Positions 27,378-36,639 are shown, counted from the first letter of the stretch. The stretch: 64,000 bases of DNA from Bradyrhizobium manausense (GCF_018130615.1 NZ_JAFCKB010000002.1:248001-312000); one strand, 5' to 3'. Made by a program: numbers and translations. The notes: generated from the sequence alone by a model not told the origin.

Positions 27378-28156
27378 ATCCCACCGCGCGGGTGGAAGAC
27401 GGCGCCGTGATCGGCGAGGGCACCGAGATCGGGCCGTTTTGCATCATCGGTCGCAACACCCGGATCGGAGCCAATTGCAAGCTGATCGGACAGGTCACCG
27501 TCATCGGTCATACATCGGTCGGGGACAATTGCGTGATCTCGCCGTTCGCGGTGCTCGGGGGCGCGCCGCAGGACCTCAGCTACAAGGGTGAGCCGACCAC
27601 GCTCGAGATCGGTTCCGGCTGCATCATCCGCGAAGGCGCGACGATGAACGTCGGTACGGTCAAGGGTGGCGGGCACACACGCGTCGGTACCGACGGCTAC
27701 TTCATGAACAACAGCCACGTCGGCCATGACTGCATGGTCGGCAACAACGCGATCTTCGCCACCTCGGCGACGCTCGGCGGGCACTGCGAGATCGGCGACG
27801 CCGTCTATATCGGCGGACTGTCCGCAGTGCATCAGTTCACCCGCATCGGCTCCTATGTGATGGTCGGCGGTCTGTCGGGTGTGCGCGACGACATCATCCC
27901 GTACGGGCTCGCCAACGGCCAATATGCGGTGCTGGAGAGCCTCAACCTGATCGGCATGAAGCGGCGCAAGTTCACCAAGCAACGGCTTGCGACCGTGCGG
28001 GCGTTCTACCAAAAGCTCTTCCATGGCCCCGGCACCTTCGCCGAACGGCTGGAGGCGGTGCGGTCCCTTGAGAGCGAAGACCCGGCGATCGCCGAAATCC
28101 TCGGCTTCATCGGCAAGGGCAAGCGTCCGCTCTGTCTTCCCTCCATCGAGAAGTGA
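27365..28156 (+). CDS. lpxA: UDP-N-acetylglucosamine acyltransferase
   Basis: A 263-residue beta-helix acyltransferase for the first lipid A step, moving an (R)-3-hydroxyacyl chain to UDP-GlcNAc. Hexapeptide repeats fill residues 1-185. The catalytic His lies in NNSHVGHDCMVGN and the second active-site His in LSAVHQFTRIG. The C-terminal helical domain includes MKRRKFTKQRL. ATG 27365 is the start; a TTG one codon upstream belongs to the tandem repeat. A 192-bp gap separates it from fabZ. Confidence 0.96.
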   Translation: MSKIDPTARVEDGAVIGEGTEIGPFCIIGRNTRIGANCKLIGQVTVIGHTSVGDNCVISPFAVLGGAPQDLSYKGEPTTLEIGSGCIIREGATMNVGTVKGGGHTRVGTDGYFMNNSHVGHDCMVGNNAIFATSATLGGHCEIGDAVYIGGLSAVHQFTRIGSYVMVGGLSGVRDDIIPYGLANGQYAVLESLNLIGMKRRKFTKQRLATVRAFYQKLFHGPGTFAERLEAVRSLESEDPAIAEILGFIGKGKRPLCLPSIEK

Positions 28157-28163
28157 CGCTGCA

Positions 28164-29036
28164 ATGGCCGCGGACATGACATCGGCGGCTCCTGGGATTT
28201 CATCACCGGTCGGCGTGGTTGCGGGTGGCGGCGCCATGCCGTTCGCGGTCGCCGAGTCGCTCGCCGCGCGCGGCATCACGCCGGTGCTGTTTCCGCTTCG
28301 CGGCGCCTGCGACCCGGCGCTGGTCGAGAAATTCCGCCACCGCTGGATCTCGGTCGGCCAGCTCGGCCGCGCCATGCGGCTGTTCCGCGAGGAGGGCTGC
28401 CGCGATCTGATCTTCATCGGCACGCTGGTGCGGCCCTCGCTCACGGAGATCCGGTTCGACATCAAGACGCTGCGGCTGCTCGGCAATGTCATCCGTGCTT
28501 TCCGTGGCGGTGACGATCATCTGTTGTCCGGCGTTGGGCGGATCCTCGAGCAGGACGGCTTTCGCATGGTCGGCATCAAGGACGTCGCGCCCGACCTGCT
28601 GATGCCCGAGGGTTGCATCAGCCGCGCTTGGCCGGCCGACAATGCCAAGGGCGACATCGAGCGCGGGCGCGCGGTGCTCACCGCGCTCGGGCCGTTCGAT
28701 ATCGGACAGGCTGCCGTGGTGATCGACGGTCATGTGGTGGCGGTCGAGGACATCGAGGGCACCGATGCGCTGCTGGCGCGGGTCGCGCGATTGCGCGAGG
28801 AGGGCCGTATCCGCGCCGCCACGGGGCGTGGCGTGCTGGTGAAGGCGCCAAAGACCGGGCAGGATCTGCGCTTCGACCTGCCGACGATCGGCCCGCGCAC
28901 GATCGAAGGCGTTGCCAAGGCCGGCCTTGCCGGCGTCGCCGTCATCGCCGGCAACACCATCGCTGCCGAGCCGCAGGCGATGATCGCGCGCGCCGACGCC
29001 AAATATCTCTTCGTCGTCGGTCTGCCCGCATCATGA
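28164..29036 (+). CDS. lpxI: UDP-2,3-diacylglucosamine pyrophosphatase LpxI
   Basis: A 290-residue protein of the LpxI (DUF1009) family, the alphaproteobacterial replacement for LpxH that hydrolyses UDP-2,3-diacylglucosamine to lipid X and UMP. The N-terminal half has GVVAGGGAMPFAVAESL and FIGTLVRPSL. The C-terminal half has VVIDGHVVAVEDIEGTDALL with the Glu-Asp pair used for metal binding, and RFDLPTIGPRTIEG. The start ATG 28164 lies eight bases after lpxA. The stop overlaps the lpxB start (ATGA). Confidence 0.95.
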   Translation: MAADMTSAAPGISSPVGVVAGGGAMPFAVAESLAARGITPVLFPLRGACDPALVEKFRHRWISVGQLGRAMRLFREEGCRDLIFIGTLVRPSLTEIRFDIKTLRLLGNVIRAFRGGDDHLLSGVGRILEQDGFRMVGIKDVAPDLLMPEGCISRAWPADNAKGDIERGRAVLTALGPFDIGQAAVVIDGHVVAVEDIEGTDALLARVARLREEGRIRAATGRGVLVKAPKTGQDLRFDLPTIGPRTIEGVAKAGLAGVAVIAGNTIAAEPQAMIARADAKYLFVVGLPAS

Positions 29037-30211
29037 TGCAGACCCGCGATCCCAAGCGAAAGATCTTCCTGATCGCAACGGAGGAATCCGGCGACCGGCT
29101 CGGCTCGGCGCTGATGAAGGTGCTGCGCCAGCGTCTTGGCGACGGTGTGCAGTTCGAAGGTGTCGGCGGCCGCACCATGGCGCGCGAGGGCCTCGAGACG
29201 CTGTTTCCGATCGAGGAGCTGTCGATCGTCGGGTTCGCCGCGGTGCTGCAGCAACTGCCCAAGATCCTGCGGCTGATCCGCGAGACCGCGGATGCCGTGA
29301 CGGAAGCTGCACCCGACGCGCTCGTCATCATCGACAGCCCCGATTTCACCCACCGCGTCGCCCGCCGCGTTCGCGCGAAGAATCCGGAAATCCCTGTGAT
29401 CGACTACGTCTCGCCCTCGGTCTGGGCCTGGCGGCCGGGCCGGGCGCGCGCCATGCTCGGCTATGTCGATCACGTGCTCGGTCTGCTGCCGTTCGAGCCG
29501 GAGGAGTACCGCAAGCTGAAGGGGCCGCCCTGCAGCTATGTCGGCCATCCCTTGATCGAGCAATTGCCCTCGCTGCGGCCGAGCCCAGACGAGCAAAAGC
29601 GCCGCGACAGCGAGCCGCCGGTGCTGCTGGTGCTGCCGGGCAGCCGTCGCAGCGAGATCCGGCACCATCTGGACCTGTTCGGTGCAGCGCTCGGCCGGCT
29701 GCAGGCCGAGGGCCGCGCGTTCGAATTGATGTTGCCGACCATGTCGCATCTCGAAGCCACCGTCCGCGCGGGCGTGGCGCGCTGGCCGGTCAAGCCGCAA
29801 ATCGTGGTCGGCGAAAGCGAGAGGCGCGCCGCGTTCCGGATCGCGCGCGCAGCGCTGGCGAAGTCCGGCACCGTGACGCTGGAGCTGGCGCTGTCGGGTA
29901 TTCCGATGGTAACGGCCTATCGTGTCGGCGCGATGGAGGCCTTCATCCTGCGCCGCGCGATCCAGGTATCCTCGGTGATCCTCGCCAATCTCGTGATCGG
30001 CAAGGACGTGATCCCTGAATATTTGCAGGAGGACTGCACGCCGGAGAAGCTTGCGGCTGCCCTGTCCGAAGTGCTGGCGGACACGCCGATGCGCCGGCAA
30101 CAGGTCGAAGCCTTTGCGCAGCTCGACACCATCATGTCGACCGGCAACAAATCACCGAGCGTACTCGCCGCCGACATCGTGCTTGCAACGATGCGGAAAA
30201 GCCGACGTTAA
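29033..30211 (+). CDS. lpxB: Lipid-A-disaccharide synthase
   Basis: A 392-residue GT19 glycosyltransferase that condenses lipid X with UDP-2,3-diacylglucosamine. The N-terminal IATEESGDRLGSALM motif and the DSPDFTHRVARR, YVSPSVWAW and LPGSRRSEIRHH motifs are intact. ATG 29033 overlaps the lpxI stop, and a second ATG follows directly at 29036. It ends the lipid A run. A palindromic repeat follows before the minus-strand accessory block. Confidence 0.97.
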   Translation: MMQTRDPKRKIFLIATEESGDRLGSALMKVLRQRLGDGVQFEGVGGRTMAREGLETLFPIEELSIVGFAAVLQQLPKILRLIRETADAVTEAAPDALVIIDSPDFTHRVARRVRAKNPEIPVIDYVSPSVWAWRPGRARAMLGYVDHVLGLLPFEPEEYRKLKGPPCSYVGHPLIEQLPSLRPSPDEQKRRDSEPPVLLVLPGSRRSEIRHHLDLFGAALGRLQAEGRAFELMLPTMSHLEATVRAGVARWPVKPQIVVGESERRAAFRIARAALAKSGTVTLELALSGIPMVTAYRVGAMEAFILRRAIQVSSVILANLVIGKDVIPEYLQEDCTPEKLAAALSEVLADTPMRRQQVEAFAQLDTIMSTGNKSPSVLAADIVLATMRKSRR

Positions 30212-30228
30212 AAGACGATCCTGTCGAG

Positions 30229-30298
30229 GGGCAAAGCGAAGCGTGCCCACGATTTTTCTCTACTGCAGACAGGTGGTGGGCACGCTATCGCTTTGCCC
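30229..30298. repeat. Bradyrhizobium-type palindromic REP-like element
   Basis: The left arm gggcaaagcgaagcgtgccc (from 30229, ending ac at 30250) is the reverse complement of the right arm (30276-30298) except for one extra base in the right arm. A 25-bp spacer separates them. From general knowledge, GGGCAAAGCGAAGCGTGCCCAC palindromes are scattered between genes in Bradyrhizobium chromosomes. It lies between the convergent lpxB and SDR genes and could serve as a bidirectional terminator. Confidence 0.75.
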
Positions 30299-30321
30299 AT
30301 CCTACGATACTTCCCGTGCCG

Positions 30322-31089
30322 TTAGGCTAGCCCGCCGTCGACCCGGAAACACTGGCATGTGATGCGCTGGCTCGCGTCGGAGGCGAGGTACAGCGCCATG
30401 TCAGCGATGTCGTCGGGCGTCACTGCATCGGGAATGGCCTGGCGCGTTCGTAGCTCGGTGATGGCTTGCTCATTCGGAAACCACAGCCGGCGCTGCCGCT
30501 CGGTGATCACCATCCCCGGCGCGATCGCGTTGACGCGGATGCGGTCGGCGCCGAACTTGCGGCCCAGCGAATTGGTGAAGCCGACGATCGCAGCCTTGGC
30601 TGCGGCGTAGACCGGCAGCGCCGGTGCGCCGCGCATCCAGGCCACCGAGGACATGTTGATGATCGAGCCGCCGCCGCGCGCCTGCATCTGCGGCACCACG
30701 GCTTGCGCGGCGAAGAAGACGTGCTTGAAATTGACTCCGATCATCCAGTCGAAGTCCGCCGGCGTCACGTCGGCCAGCACCTGGCGCTGGTCATTGGCCG
30801 CGTTGTTGACGAGCACCGCGGCATCGCCGAGCGCTGCGTGGACCTTCGCCAGTGCGATGCGCAAGGCGTCGACGTCGAGGAGGTCGCAAGGTACGAACAA
30901 CGGTGCGGTGCCGGAGGTTTTTGCGACCTCCTGCGCCAGCGCTTCGCCGGCCTGCGTATCGATGTCGAGGAAGGCGACGCGGGAGCCCTGAGCGGCAAAG
31001 GCTCGCACAATGGCTGCGCCGATGCCGCTGGCGCCTCCGGTGATCAGCACCACGCGATCCGCGAGGCCGGCATAGCTCGTCTTGGTCAT
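30322..31089 (-). CDS. SDR family NAD(P)-dependent oxidoreductase
   Basis: A 255-residue Rossmann dehydrogenase. The cofactor loop is TGGASGIG, the NNA motif occurs in VLVNNAAN, and the catalytic set is Ser in NMSSVAW with Y-A-A-A-K in VYAAAKAAI. Asp in FLDID after strand 2 predicts preference for NAD over NADP. The gene is last in the sugar ABC transporter operon and its ATG overlaps the stop of the ATPase gene. Oxidation of the imported sugar or sugar alcohol is likely, but the substrate cannot be read from sequence. The frame continues upstream in the antisense of the neighbour and should not be used. Confidence 0.93.
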   Translation of the reverse strand: MTKTSYAGLADRVVLITGGASGIGAAIVRAFAAQGSRVAFLDIDTQAGEALAQEVAKTSGTAPLFVPCDLLDVDALRIALAKVHAALGDAAVLVNNAANDQRQVLADVTPADFDWMIGVNFKHVFFAAQAVVPQMQARGGGSIINMSSVAWMRGAPALPVYAAAKAAIVGFTNSLGRKFGADRIRVNAIAPGMVITERQRRLWFPNEQAITELRTRQAIPDAVTPDDIADMALYLASDASQRITCQCFRVDGGLA

Positions 31090-32201
31090 GCGATCAGTCG
31101 CTCCGTCTCGGGGTCGAACAGGCAGATGCGCCGGGTATCCAGCGCAAAGGTAGCGGTGGCGCCCGGCGTGGGCCGGATATCCGGCGAGATGCGCGCCTGA
31201 GCAGGCTCGCCGCCAAGCCGCAGCAGGACGATGGTCTCCGCGCCTGTGGGCTCGACCAGCTCGACCGGCGCGGTGACGATGACGGGCGCGCCAACGGCGC
31301 CGGAGAACACGCGGTCCCCCTCGGCGATGCATTCCGGCCTGATTCCGAGCACCACCTCGCGGCCGACATAGGACACGGCGGCGTCGTAGCCCTGCAGGCG
31401 CAGGCGGACCTCGTCCGGCCGGCCTGCGCCGATCACCACCACAGGGCCGCTGCCATCTGCCTCGAGCCGCGCCGGCATCGTGTTCATCGGTGGCGAGCCC
31501 ATGAAGCGGGCGACGAACAGATTGGCGGGATAGCGGTACACCGTGTCCGGATCGGCGAACTGCTGCACCACGCCACGATGCATCACGGCGATGCGGGTTG
31601 CCATTGTCATCGCCTCGATCTGGTCGTGGGTGACATAGATGATGGTGGCGCCGATCCGCTGGTGCAGCCGCTTGATTTCCATCCGCATCTCGACGCGCAG
31701 CTTGGCGTCGAGATTGGAGAGCGGCTCGTCGAACAGGAAGAGCAGGGGATCGCGCACCAGCGCGCGCCCCATCGCCACGCGTTGGCGCTGGCCGCCGGAG
31801 AGCTGCGACGGCTTGCGGCCGAGCAGCGGCTCGATCTGCAACAGCCTGGCGACGTTCGCCAGCGCCTTCTCCTGCTCCGTCTTGGCGACGCCGCGGCATT
31901 CCATGCCGAAGGTGATGTTCTGGCGCACCGTCATCGACGGATAGAGCGCGTAGGATTGGAACACCATGGCGATGTCGCGGTCCTTGGGCGGGACGTCGTT
32001 GACCACGCGCCCGCCGATCTCGATGGTGCCGTCGCTGGCGCGATCGAGCCCGGCGACGATGTTGAGCAGCGTGGACTTGCCGCAGCCGGACGGTCCGACC
32101 AGCACGGTGAATTCGCCGCTCTCGATATCGAGATCGATGCCCTTCAGCACCTCCAGATTGGCGTAGCGCTTGGAAAGGGCGCGAATGCTCAGTGCTGCCA
32201 T
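31086..32201 (-). CDS. Sugar ABC transporter ATP-binding protein (UgpC/MalK type)
   Basis: A 371-residue CUT1 ATPase. Walker A is GPSGCGKST at 36-44, the signature LSGGQRQ at 134-140 and Walker B LFLFDEP at 154-160, with the switch His in VTHDQIEA. Residues from about 240 form the C-terminal TOBE/OB regulatory domain found in MalK-like proteins. One such ATPase normally forms a homodimer with the two permeases encoded just upstream. It is the fifth gene of the ROK-controlled operon. Confidence 0.95.
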   Translation of the reverse strand: MAALSIRALSKRYANLEVLKGIDLDIESGEFTVLVGPSGCGKSTLLNIVAGLDRASDGTIEIGGRVVNDVPPKDRDIAMVFQSYALYPSMTVRQNITFGMECRGVAKTEQEKALANVARLLQIEPLLGRKPSQLSGGQRQRVAMGRALVRDPLLFLFDEPLSNLDAKLRVEMRMEIKRLHQRIGATIIYVTHDQIEAMTMATRIAVMHRGVVQQFADPDTVYRYPANLFVARFMGSPPMNTMPARLEADGSGPVVVIGAGRPDEVRLRLQGYDAAVSYVGREVVLGIRPECIAEGDRVFSGAVGAPVIVTAPVELVEPTGAETIVLLRLGGEPAQARISPDIRPTPGATATFALDTRRICLFDPETERLIA

Positions 32202-32211
32202 GACAAATCCA

Positions 32212-33069
32212 TCATTTCACCGCGCCGGCGGTAAGGCCGCGAACAAAGTACCTGCCGCCGAAGAGATAGATCAGCAGAGTAGGCAGGGCTGCGATGATGA
32301 CCGCCGCGCTCTGTACGCCATACTGCGGGATATCCGCGACCGCGGCAGACAGTGCGATCAGCGCGGCGGTGACGGGCTGCTGCTGGCCGGTCGTGAACGT
32401 CACGCCGAAGAGGAACTCGTTCCAGATATGCGTGAACTGCCAGATCACGGTGACGATCAGGATCGGAGAGGAGAGCGGCAGAATGATGCGCCAGAAGATT
32501 CGGAAGAACCCGGCGCCATCGATGCGCGCGGCCCTGATCAGCTCATGGGGAATGGCGACGTAATAGTTTCGGCAGAACAGCACGGTGAAGGAGAGGCCCT
32601 GGATCGTGTGAATCAGCACGAGACCTGTCAGCGTGTTGATGAGGCCGATGTCTCGCAGCACGATGGTCCAAGGTAAGAGGCGCATCTGCTGGGGGAGGAA
32701 GAGGCCGAGGGTGACGATGCCGTAGATCCAGTTGTCGCCGCGGAATCGCCAGAGCGACACGGCGTAGCCGGCGACAGCGCCGAGAAGGGTGGAGAGGATC
32801 GTCGCGGGAATCGTGATGAGGGTGGAGTTCAACATGTATGGCCGGATGCCGGCGCAGGTCTCGGCAACGCAGAACCCGCTCCAGGCCTTGGCGTAGTTGC
32901 TCCAGGCCAGTTGTTGCGGCCAGCCGATCATCGACCCCTGCGCAATCTCCTCGTTGGTCCGGAGCGAGTTCAGCACCACGACGACCAGCGGAGCGAGATA
33001 CGCAGCCGCGAACAATGTCACGATGACATAAATCAGGATGCGGCTCGGAGCAAAACCTCGGTCACGCAT
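32212..33069 (-). CDS. Sugar ABC transporter permease (MalG/UgpE type)
   Basis: A 285-residue inner-membrane permease with six hydrophobic segments. The EAA-type coupling motif appears in ELIRAARIDGAGFFRIFWRI, which contacts the ATPase. The first periplasmic loop contains an unusual Cys pair (FCVAETCAG). It pairs with the permease gene at 33062, which overlaps it by eight bases. The ATPase gene follows after 10 bp. It belongs to the CUT1 carbohydrate importers. Confidence 0.93.
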   Translation of the reverse strand: MRDRGFAPSRILIYVIVTLFAAAYLAPLVVVVLNSLRTNEEIAQGSMIGWPQQLAWSNYAKAWSGFCVAETCAGIRPYMLNSTLITIPATILSTLLGAVAGYAVSLWRFRGDNWIYGIVTLGLFLPQQMRLLPWTIVLRDIGLINTLTGLVLIHTIQGLSFTVLFCRNYYVAIPHELIRAARIDGAGFFRIFWRIILPLSSPILIVTVIWQFTHIWNEFLFGVTFTTGQQQPVTAALIALSAAVADIPQYGVQSAAVIIAALPTLLIYLFGGRYFVRGLTAGAVK

Positions 33070-33991
33070 GGGTGGCCCGCCGTCGCCGGAGATAGCGCCA
33101 CGCTGCGTAGGGTAGCAGCACCGCGAGAAGGATGAGCAACATCAACACTGCCGCCGCCGCGCCGCGGCCGAGCTGGCTGCGCTGGAACATGAGGTCGTAG
33201 ACGACCAAAGCCGGCAACTGGGTCGCGATCCCGGGCCCGCCGTTGGTGAGCGCACGGACGAGGTCGAACGCCGAGATCGCAAACTGCAGCTGAACGACGA
33301 TGACGGTGATGGTGATCGGCCAGAGCGTCGGCAACACCACCCGCCAATAAGTTCGGATCGGCCCGGCGCCGTCGATCTGCGCGGCCTTGATGATGTCGGA
33401 ATCGACGGAGCGAAGCCCGGCCAGGAAGAGCGCCATGGCGAAGCCCGAGGACTGCCAGATCGCAGCGATGACGATCGTCCAGATCGCCATGTCGCGGTTG
33501 ACCAGCCAGTCGAAGTGGAAAGCGGTCCAGCCGAGGTCATGGACGAGCTTCTCGATCCCGATGCCGGGATTGAGCAGCCAGCTCCAGACCGTGCCAGTGA
33601 CGACGAACGACACCGCCAAGGGATAGAGGAAGATGGTCCGCAGCACGTTCTCGCCGCGAATGCGCTGGTCGAGCAGGATCGCGAGCAGCAGGCCGGTGAT
33701 CAAGCTGAGCAGCACGAAAGCGATGCCAAACAACAGCAGATTGTCGAAGGCGACCTGCCAGTTCCGCGACGCGAGAACCGCGGTGTAGTTGCGCAAGCCC
33801 ACCCAGCCCGAGACCGGAACGAGGGTGGAGGGCGTGAACGAAATCCAGATCGTCCAGATCGAAAACGAAATGAGGTGCGCTGCCGACAGTAGCAGCGGCA
33901 CCCAGATCATCAGAAATTCGGGCAGCCGGCGCACCGTCTCAGAGGTCGCCGACCGGCCCGGCCCTGTTGCTGTCGAGGCGACGTCGGTCAA
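33062..33991 (-). CDS. Sugar ABC transporter permease (MalF/UgpA type)
   Basis: A 309-residue permease with a cytoplasmic N-terminus and six membrane segments. The coupling motif is present as DIIKAAQIDGAGPIRTYWRV. Its start overlaps the stop of the binding-protein gene by four bases, and its own stop overlaps the next permease. It is one of the two membrane halves of the importer. The family belongs to the CUT1 subclass that imports mono- and oligosaccharides or glycerol phosphate derivatives. Confidence 0.93.
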   Translation of the reverse strand: MTDVASTATGPGRSATSETVRRLPEFLMIWVPLLLSAAHLISFSIWTIWISFTPSTLVPVSGWVGLRNYTAVLASRNWQVAFDNLLLFGIAFVLLSLITGLLLAILLDQRIRGENVLRTIFLYPLAVSFVVTGTVWSWLLNPGIGIEKLVHDLGWTAFHFDWLVNRDMAIWTIVIAAIWQSSGFAMALFLAGLRSVDSDIIKAAQIDGAGPIRTYWRVVLPTLWPITITVIVVQLQFAISAFDLVRALTNGGPGIATQLPALVVYDLMFQRSQLGRGAAAAVLMLLILLAVLLPYAAWRYLRRRRATHA

Positions 33992-35274
33992 CGTGCGCCC
34001 TCGACGGCGTCGGCGAGGCGTGTGACCGCCTCTTCCGGCTTGATCGTCTTGTTCTTCACATATTCGGTGATGACGTCGATCATCGCGGCGGTCAGGCCGT
34101 TTTCCTGCGCCATGTTGTGCGCAACACTCAGGACGGCCTGGTTGCTGGCGACGGCGTCTTTCAGCGCCGCGGCCGTCCGCCGCTGGCCGTCCGACCAGCC
34201 TTCACCGGACAGATCGACATCGGTGCGCACGGGGATCGATCCCGTGATCTGCGAGTACATGGTCTGGATCGCCGGATCCATCACGAGCTGCGCCATCAAC
34301 ATTTGGCCGGCCTGCAGATCGGCCTCCTTGCGCTGCCAGAAGATGAAGGCATCGGCATTCAACAGGAACACCGGCTTGCCATTGTCGCTGGGGCCCGGAG
34401 CGATGACGTAGTCCTCAAACTTGAAACCGGCGTTTTTCAACACGCCCTGCGCCCAGCCGCCATTGATCAACATGCCCATGTCGCCGTCGACGAAGCGCTT
34501 CAGATTGACCGCATAAGGCTGCGCGCCGACATTGGGATCACACCAGTCGGCGATCTTGCGCGTCTGTGCGAAGGCTGCCTTGATTTCGGGCCCCTCCAGC
34601 GCCTTCTTGTCGAGATTCATGATGGCTGCGCGATATGCCGTCGGGCTGATGCCGGCGAAGGAGGCCTCGAATTTTTGCCCGTCATCGGGACGGGTGCCAC
34701 CATTGGCGAGGGGATAAGCCATGCCGGCCGATTTCATCTTCTCGGCAAGTGCATTGAAGTCAGCCCAGGTGACGGGAATCTTGTCGGCCTTGGCCTTGTC
34801 CATCCCGCGCTTGGAGAGAAACAGCATGTTGGTGCTGTAGATCTGCAGCGGCAGGGCAATCCACTTGCCGCCCGGCTTGTGCAATTTTGCAAGGTCCGGC
34901 GCGACGACCTTCTCGTAGCCGGCAGCCGCGACCACGGCGTCAAGATCGACGGTCGGAGCAATCTTCGACCAGGCCGCAATCTCGGGGCCCTTGAGTTGCG
35001 AGCAGGCCGGCGGATCGCCTGCGATGATCTGCGCGCGCAGCTTGTTCATCATCTCGGTGGTGAAGCCGGGAACGGGCGAGTGCTGCCAAACGCCGCCTTT
35101 CTCCTCGAATTTCTTGCCGAGTGCGGTGATCGCCGCGCCGTCGCTGCCTGCTGACCATTGCGAGATCGCGGTGAGGCGGGGCTTGACCGCACCTTGCGCG
35201 CGGGCAAAGGCCGGCAGCGCGAGTGCGGCAGCAGATCCAGCGAGCAGACGACGCCTTGTTGTTGTGATCGGCAT
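33988..35274 (-). CDS. Sugar ABC transporter extracellular substrate-binding protein
   Basis: A 428-residue periplasmic protein. The ATG at 35274 is chosen because GGAGG lies eight bases upstream and MPITTTRRRLLAGSAAALAL then forms a proper signal peptide with an RRR motif (possibly Tat); a frame start 16 codons upstream has no such support. The mature protein has the two-lobed CUT1 binding-protein pattern, with ISQWSAGSDGAA near the N-terminus and NGGWAQGVLKNAGF late in the protein. Ligand identity is unknown. It comes 57 bp after the ROK regulator gene in the same operon. Confidence 0.93.
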   Translation of the reverse strand: MPITTTRRRLLAGSAAALALPAFARAQGAVKPRLTAISQWSAGSDGAAITALGKKFEEKGGVWQHSPVPGFTTEMMNKLRAQIIAGDPPACSQLKGPEIAAWSKIAPTVDLDAVVAAAGYEKVVAPDLAKLHKPGGKWIALPLQIYSTNMLFLSKRGMDKAKADKIPVTWADFNALAEKMKSAGMAYPLANGGTRPDDGQKFEASFAGISPTAYRAAIMNLDKKALEGPEIKAAFAQTRKIADWCDPNVGAQPYAVNLKRFVDGDMGMLINGGWAQGVLKNAGFKFEDYVIAPGPSDNGKPVFLLNADAFIFWQRKEADLQAGQMLMAQLVMDPAIQTMYSQITGSIPVRTDVDLSGEGWSDGQRRTAAALKDAVASNQAVLSVAHNMAQENGLTAAMIDVITEYVKNKTIKPEEAVTRLADAVEGAR

Positions 35275-35331
35275 GGCAAGTTCCTCCCGGGTGTGAACTC
35301 TTTGGCGCGAGACGCGCGACATCAGATTATT

Positions 35332-36504
35332 TCAGGCGGCCTCCGTCGATGCGGCCGGCATGCCGCCGCTTCTGGTCAGGCAGAACGCGGCGAAGGCGAG
35401 GGCTGCCTGCGGGTCGTTCCCGTTCGAGGGCGGCACGAAGGCGACCGACACCTGCGCCAGCTTCCGGCCGCCCAGCAGGCAGGCGTCGATCCCGTCGATG
35501 ACTGCCTTTCGATCCTCTTCGGCAAGATGCGATGGCCAGCCGCTGACGACGACGCCGCGGCAAGGCTTGACGTTCAGCGTGTTGCCGACGGCAAGGCCAA
35601 GCCTGAACAGCCGCTGACGCAATTCCCGGCGCACGCGCGATGTGAGGGGGATCGTGGTCACCCAATCAGGGCCAAGCTGAAGCAATTCCGTTTCGGTGGC
35701 GCGTAGCAGGTCGGCCAGTGCCGGCAGCGACGTATAGGCTTCGACACAGCCGTGATGACCGCAGCGGCAGCGAGGGCCATCGGTTCCGAACACCATATGG
35801 CCGAGCTCGACCGGGTCGAGCGCGTCGTCTTCGATTGGATCGTCAACCCAGGCGCCGGCGACGCCCTGGCCGACGAACACGAACAGATGTGCGTCGTTGA
35901 ACGGATAGTTTTCCGTGCGGCAACGATGAAAGGTGGCGTGTGCCACCACCGAGTTGGTGAACGTGACTGGCACCTCCGTAAACAATTCGGCAAACATGTC
36001 GCCGATACGTCCGACGTCACAGGGAATGATCGGATTGCCTGATACGCTGAGGCGGCCGAGACCAGGAATGGTGATGCCGACCTGCGCGAGGGCGATCCGG
36101 CGGCGGCGCGTCCAGTCGCGCAGCAATGTCAGCGCCTCGCGAAATACCCGGCCGACGGATTCGATCGTCGGCTTCTTCGGCAGCGGCACGCGCTCGGTGT
36201 AATGCAGCTCGCCAGACAGACTGCCCACGCCGACGCTGAGCCATTGGCTGGTCAGCTCGAGCGCCCCAAGCGCCACGCTGTCGTCAAGTGAAACGAGACC
36301 CGTCGGGCCGCCGACATAAGGGGCAGGGCGCCGCACTTCCTCGATCAGGCCTTCGGCCTTCAGGTCAAACAGGATGCGCGACAGGCTCGCTTCCGACAGG
36401 CGTACGGCTCTCGCCAGCGGCGGCCGGAACGAGCCGCCCGACTGCAGCAAGTGAGTCAAAATGGCAGCGCGCGTCTGCCGCCGACTTCTCGGCTGCTCCG
36501 GCAT
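35332..36504 (-). CDS. ROK family transcriptional regulator
   Basis: A 390-residue NagC/XylR-type repressor. The N-terminal winged helix (about residues 8-70) is followed by a ROK sugar-kinase-like fold with the zinc-site signature CRCGHHGCVEAY and the upstream ELGH histidine. The ATG at 36504 (MPEQPRSRRQ) has AGGG six bases upstream. An earlier ATG at 36525 would lie inside a palindrome better read as operator. It is the first gene of the ABC/SDR operon and is expected to repress the whole operon until the sugar is present. Confidence 0.92.
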   Translation of the reverse strand: MPEQPRSRRQTRAAILTHLLQSGGSFRPPLARAVRLSEASLSRILFDLKAEGLIEEVRRPAPYVGGPTGLVSLDDSVALGALELTSQWLSVGVGSLSGELHYTERVPLPKKPTIESVGRVFREALTLLRDWTRRRRIALAQVGITIPGLGRLSVSGNPIIPCDVGRIGDMFAELFTEVPVTFTNSVVAHATFHRCRTENYPFNDAHLFVFVGQGVAGAWVDDPIEDDALDPVELGHMVFGTDGPRCRCGHHGCVEAYTSLPALADLLRATETELLQLGPDWVTTIPLTSRVRRELRQRLFRLGLAVGNTLNVKPCRGVVVSGWPSHLAEEDRKAVIDGIDACLLGGRKLAQVSVAFVPPSNGNDPQAALAFAAFCLTRSGGMPAASTEAA

Positions 36505-36523
36505 TTCCATCCCTGTCGTCGTC

Positions 36524-36544
36524 ATTCTTACTTAGTGTAAGAAT
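36524..36544 (-). promoter_or_regulatory. Palindromic operator candidate of the ROK operon
   Basis: ATTCTTAC (36524-36531) and GTAAGAAT (36537-36544) form a perfect 8-bp inverted repeat around TTAGT. It lies 20 bp upstream of the preferred ROK start. ROK repressors bind AT-rich dyads of about this length, and the local AT richness stands out in a GC-rich genome. Autoregulation of the operon is inferred. Confidence 0.6.
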
Positions 36545-36639
36545 TTGCGCGCGGAGCGTTTCGTCTGTCAAGCGCTCGTCGGCGCGATGCATGGACTTGT
36601 TGTTGTGCGCGGCAGCAAGATCGGAGCGTGCGACACTGC

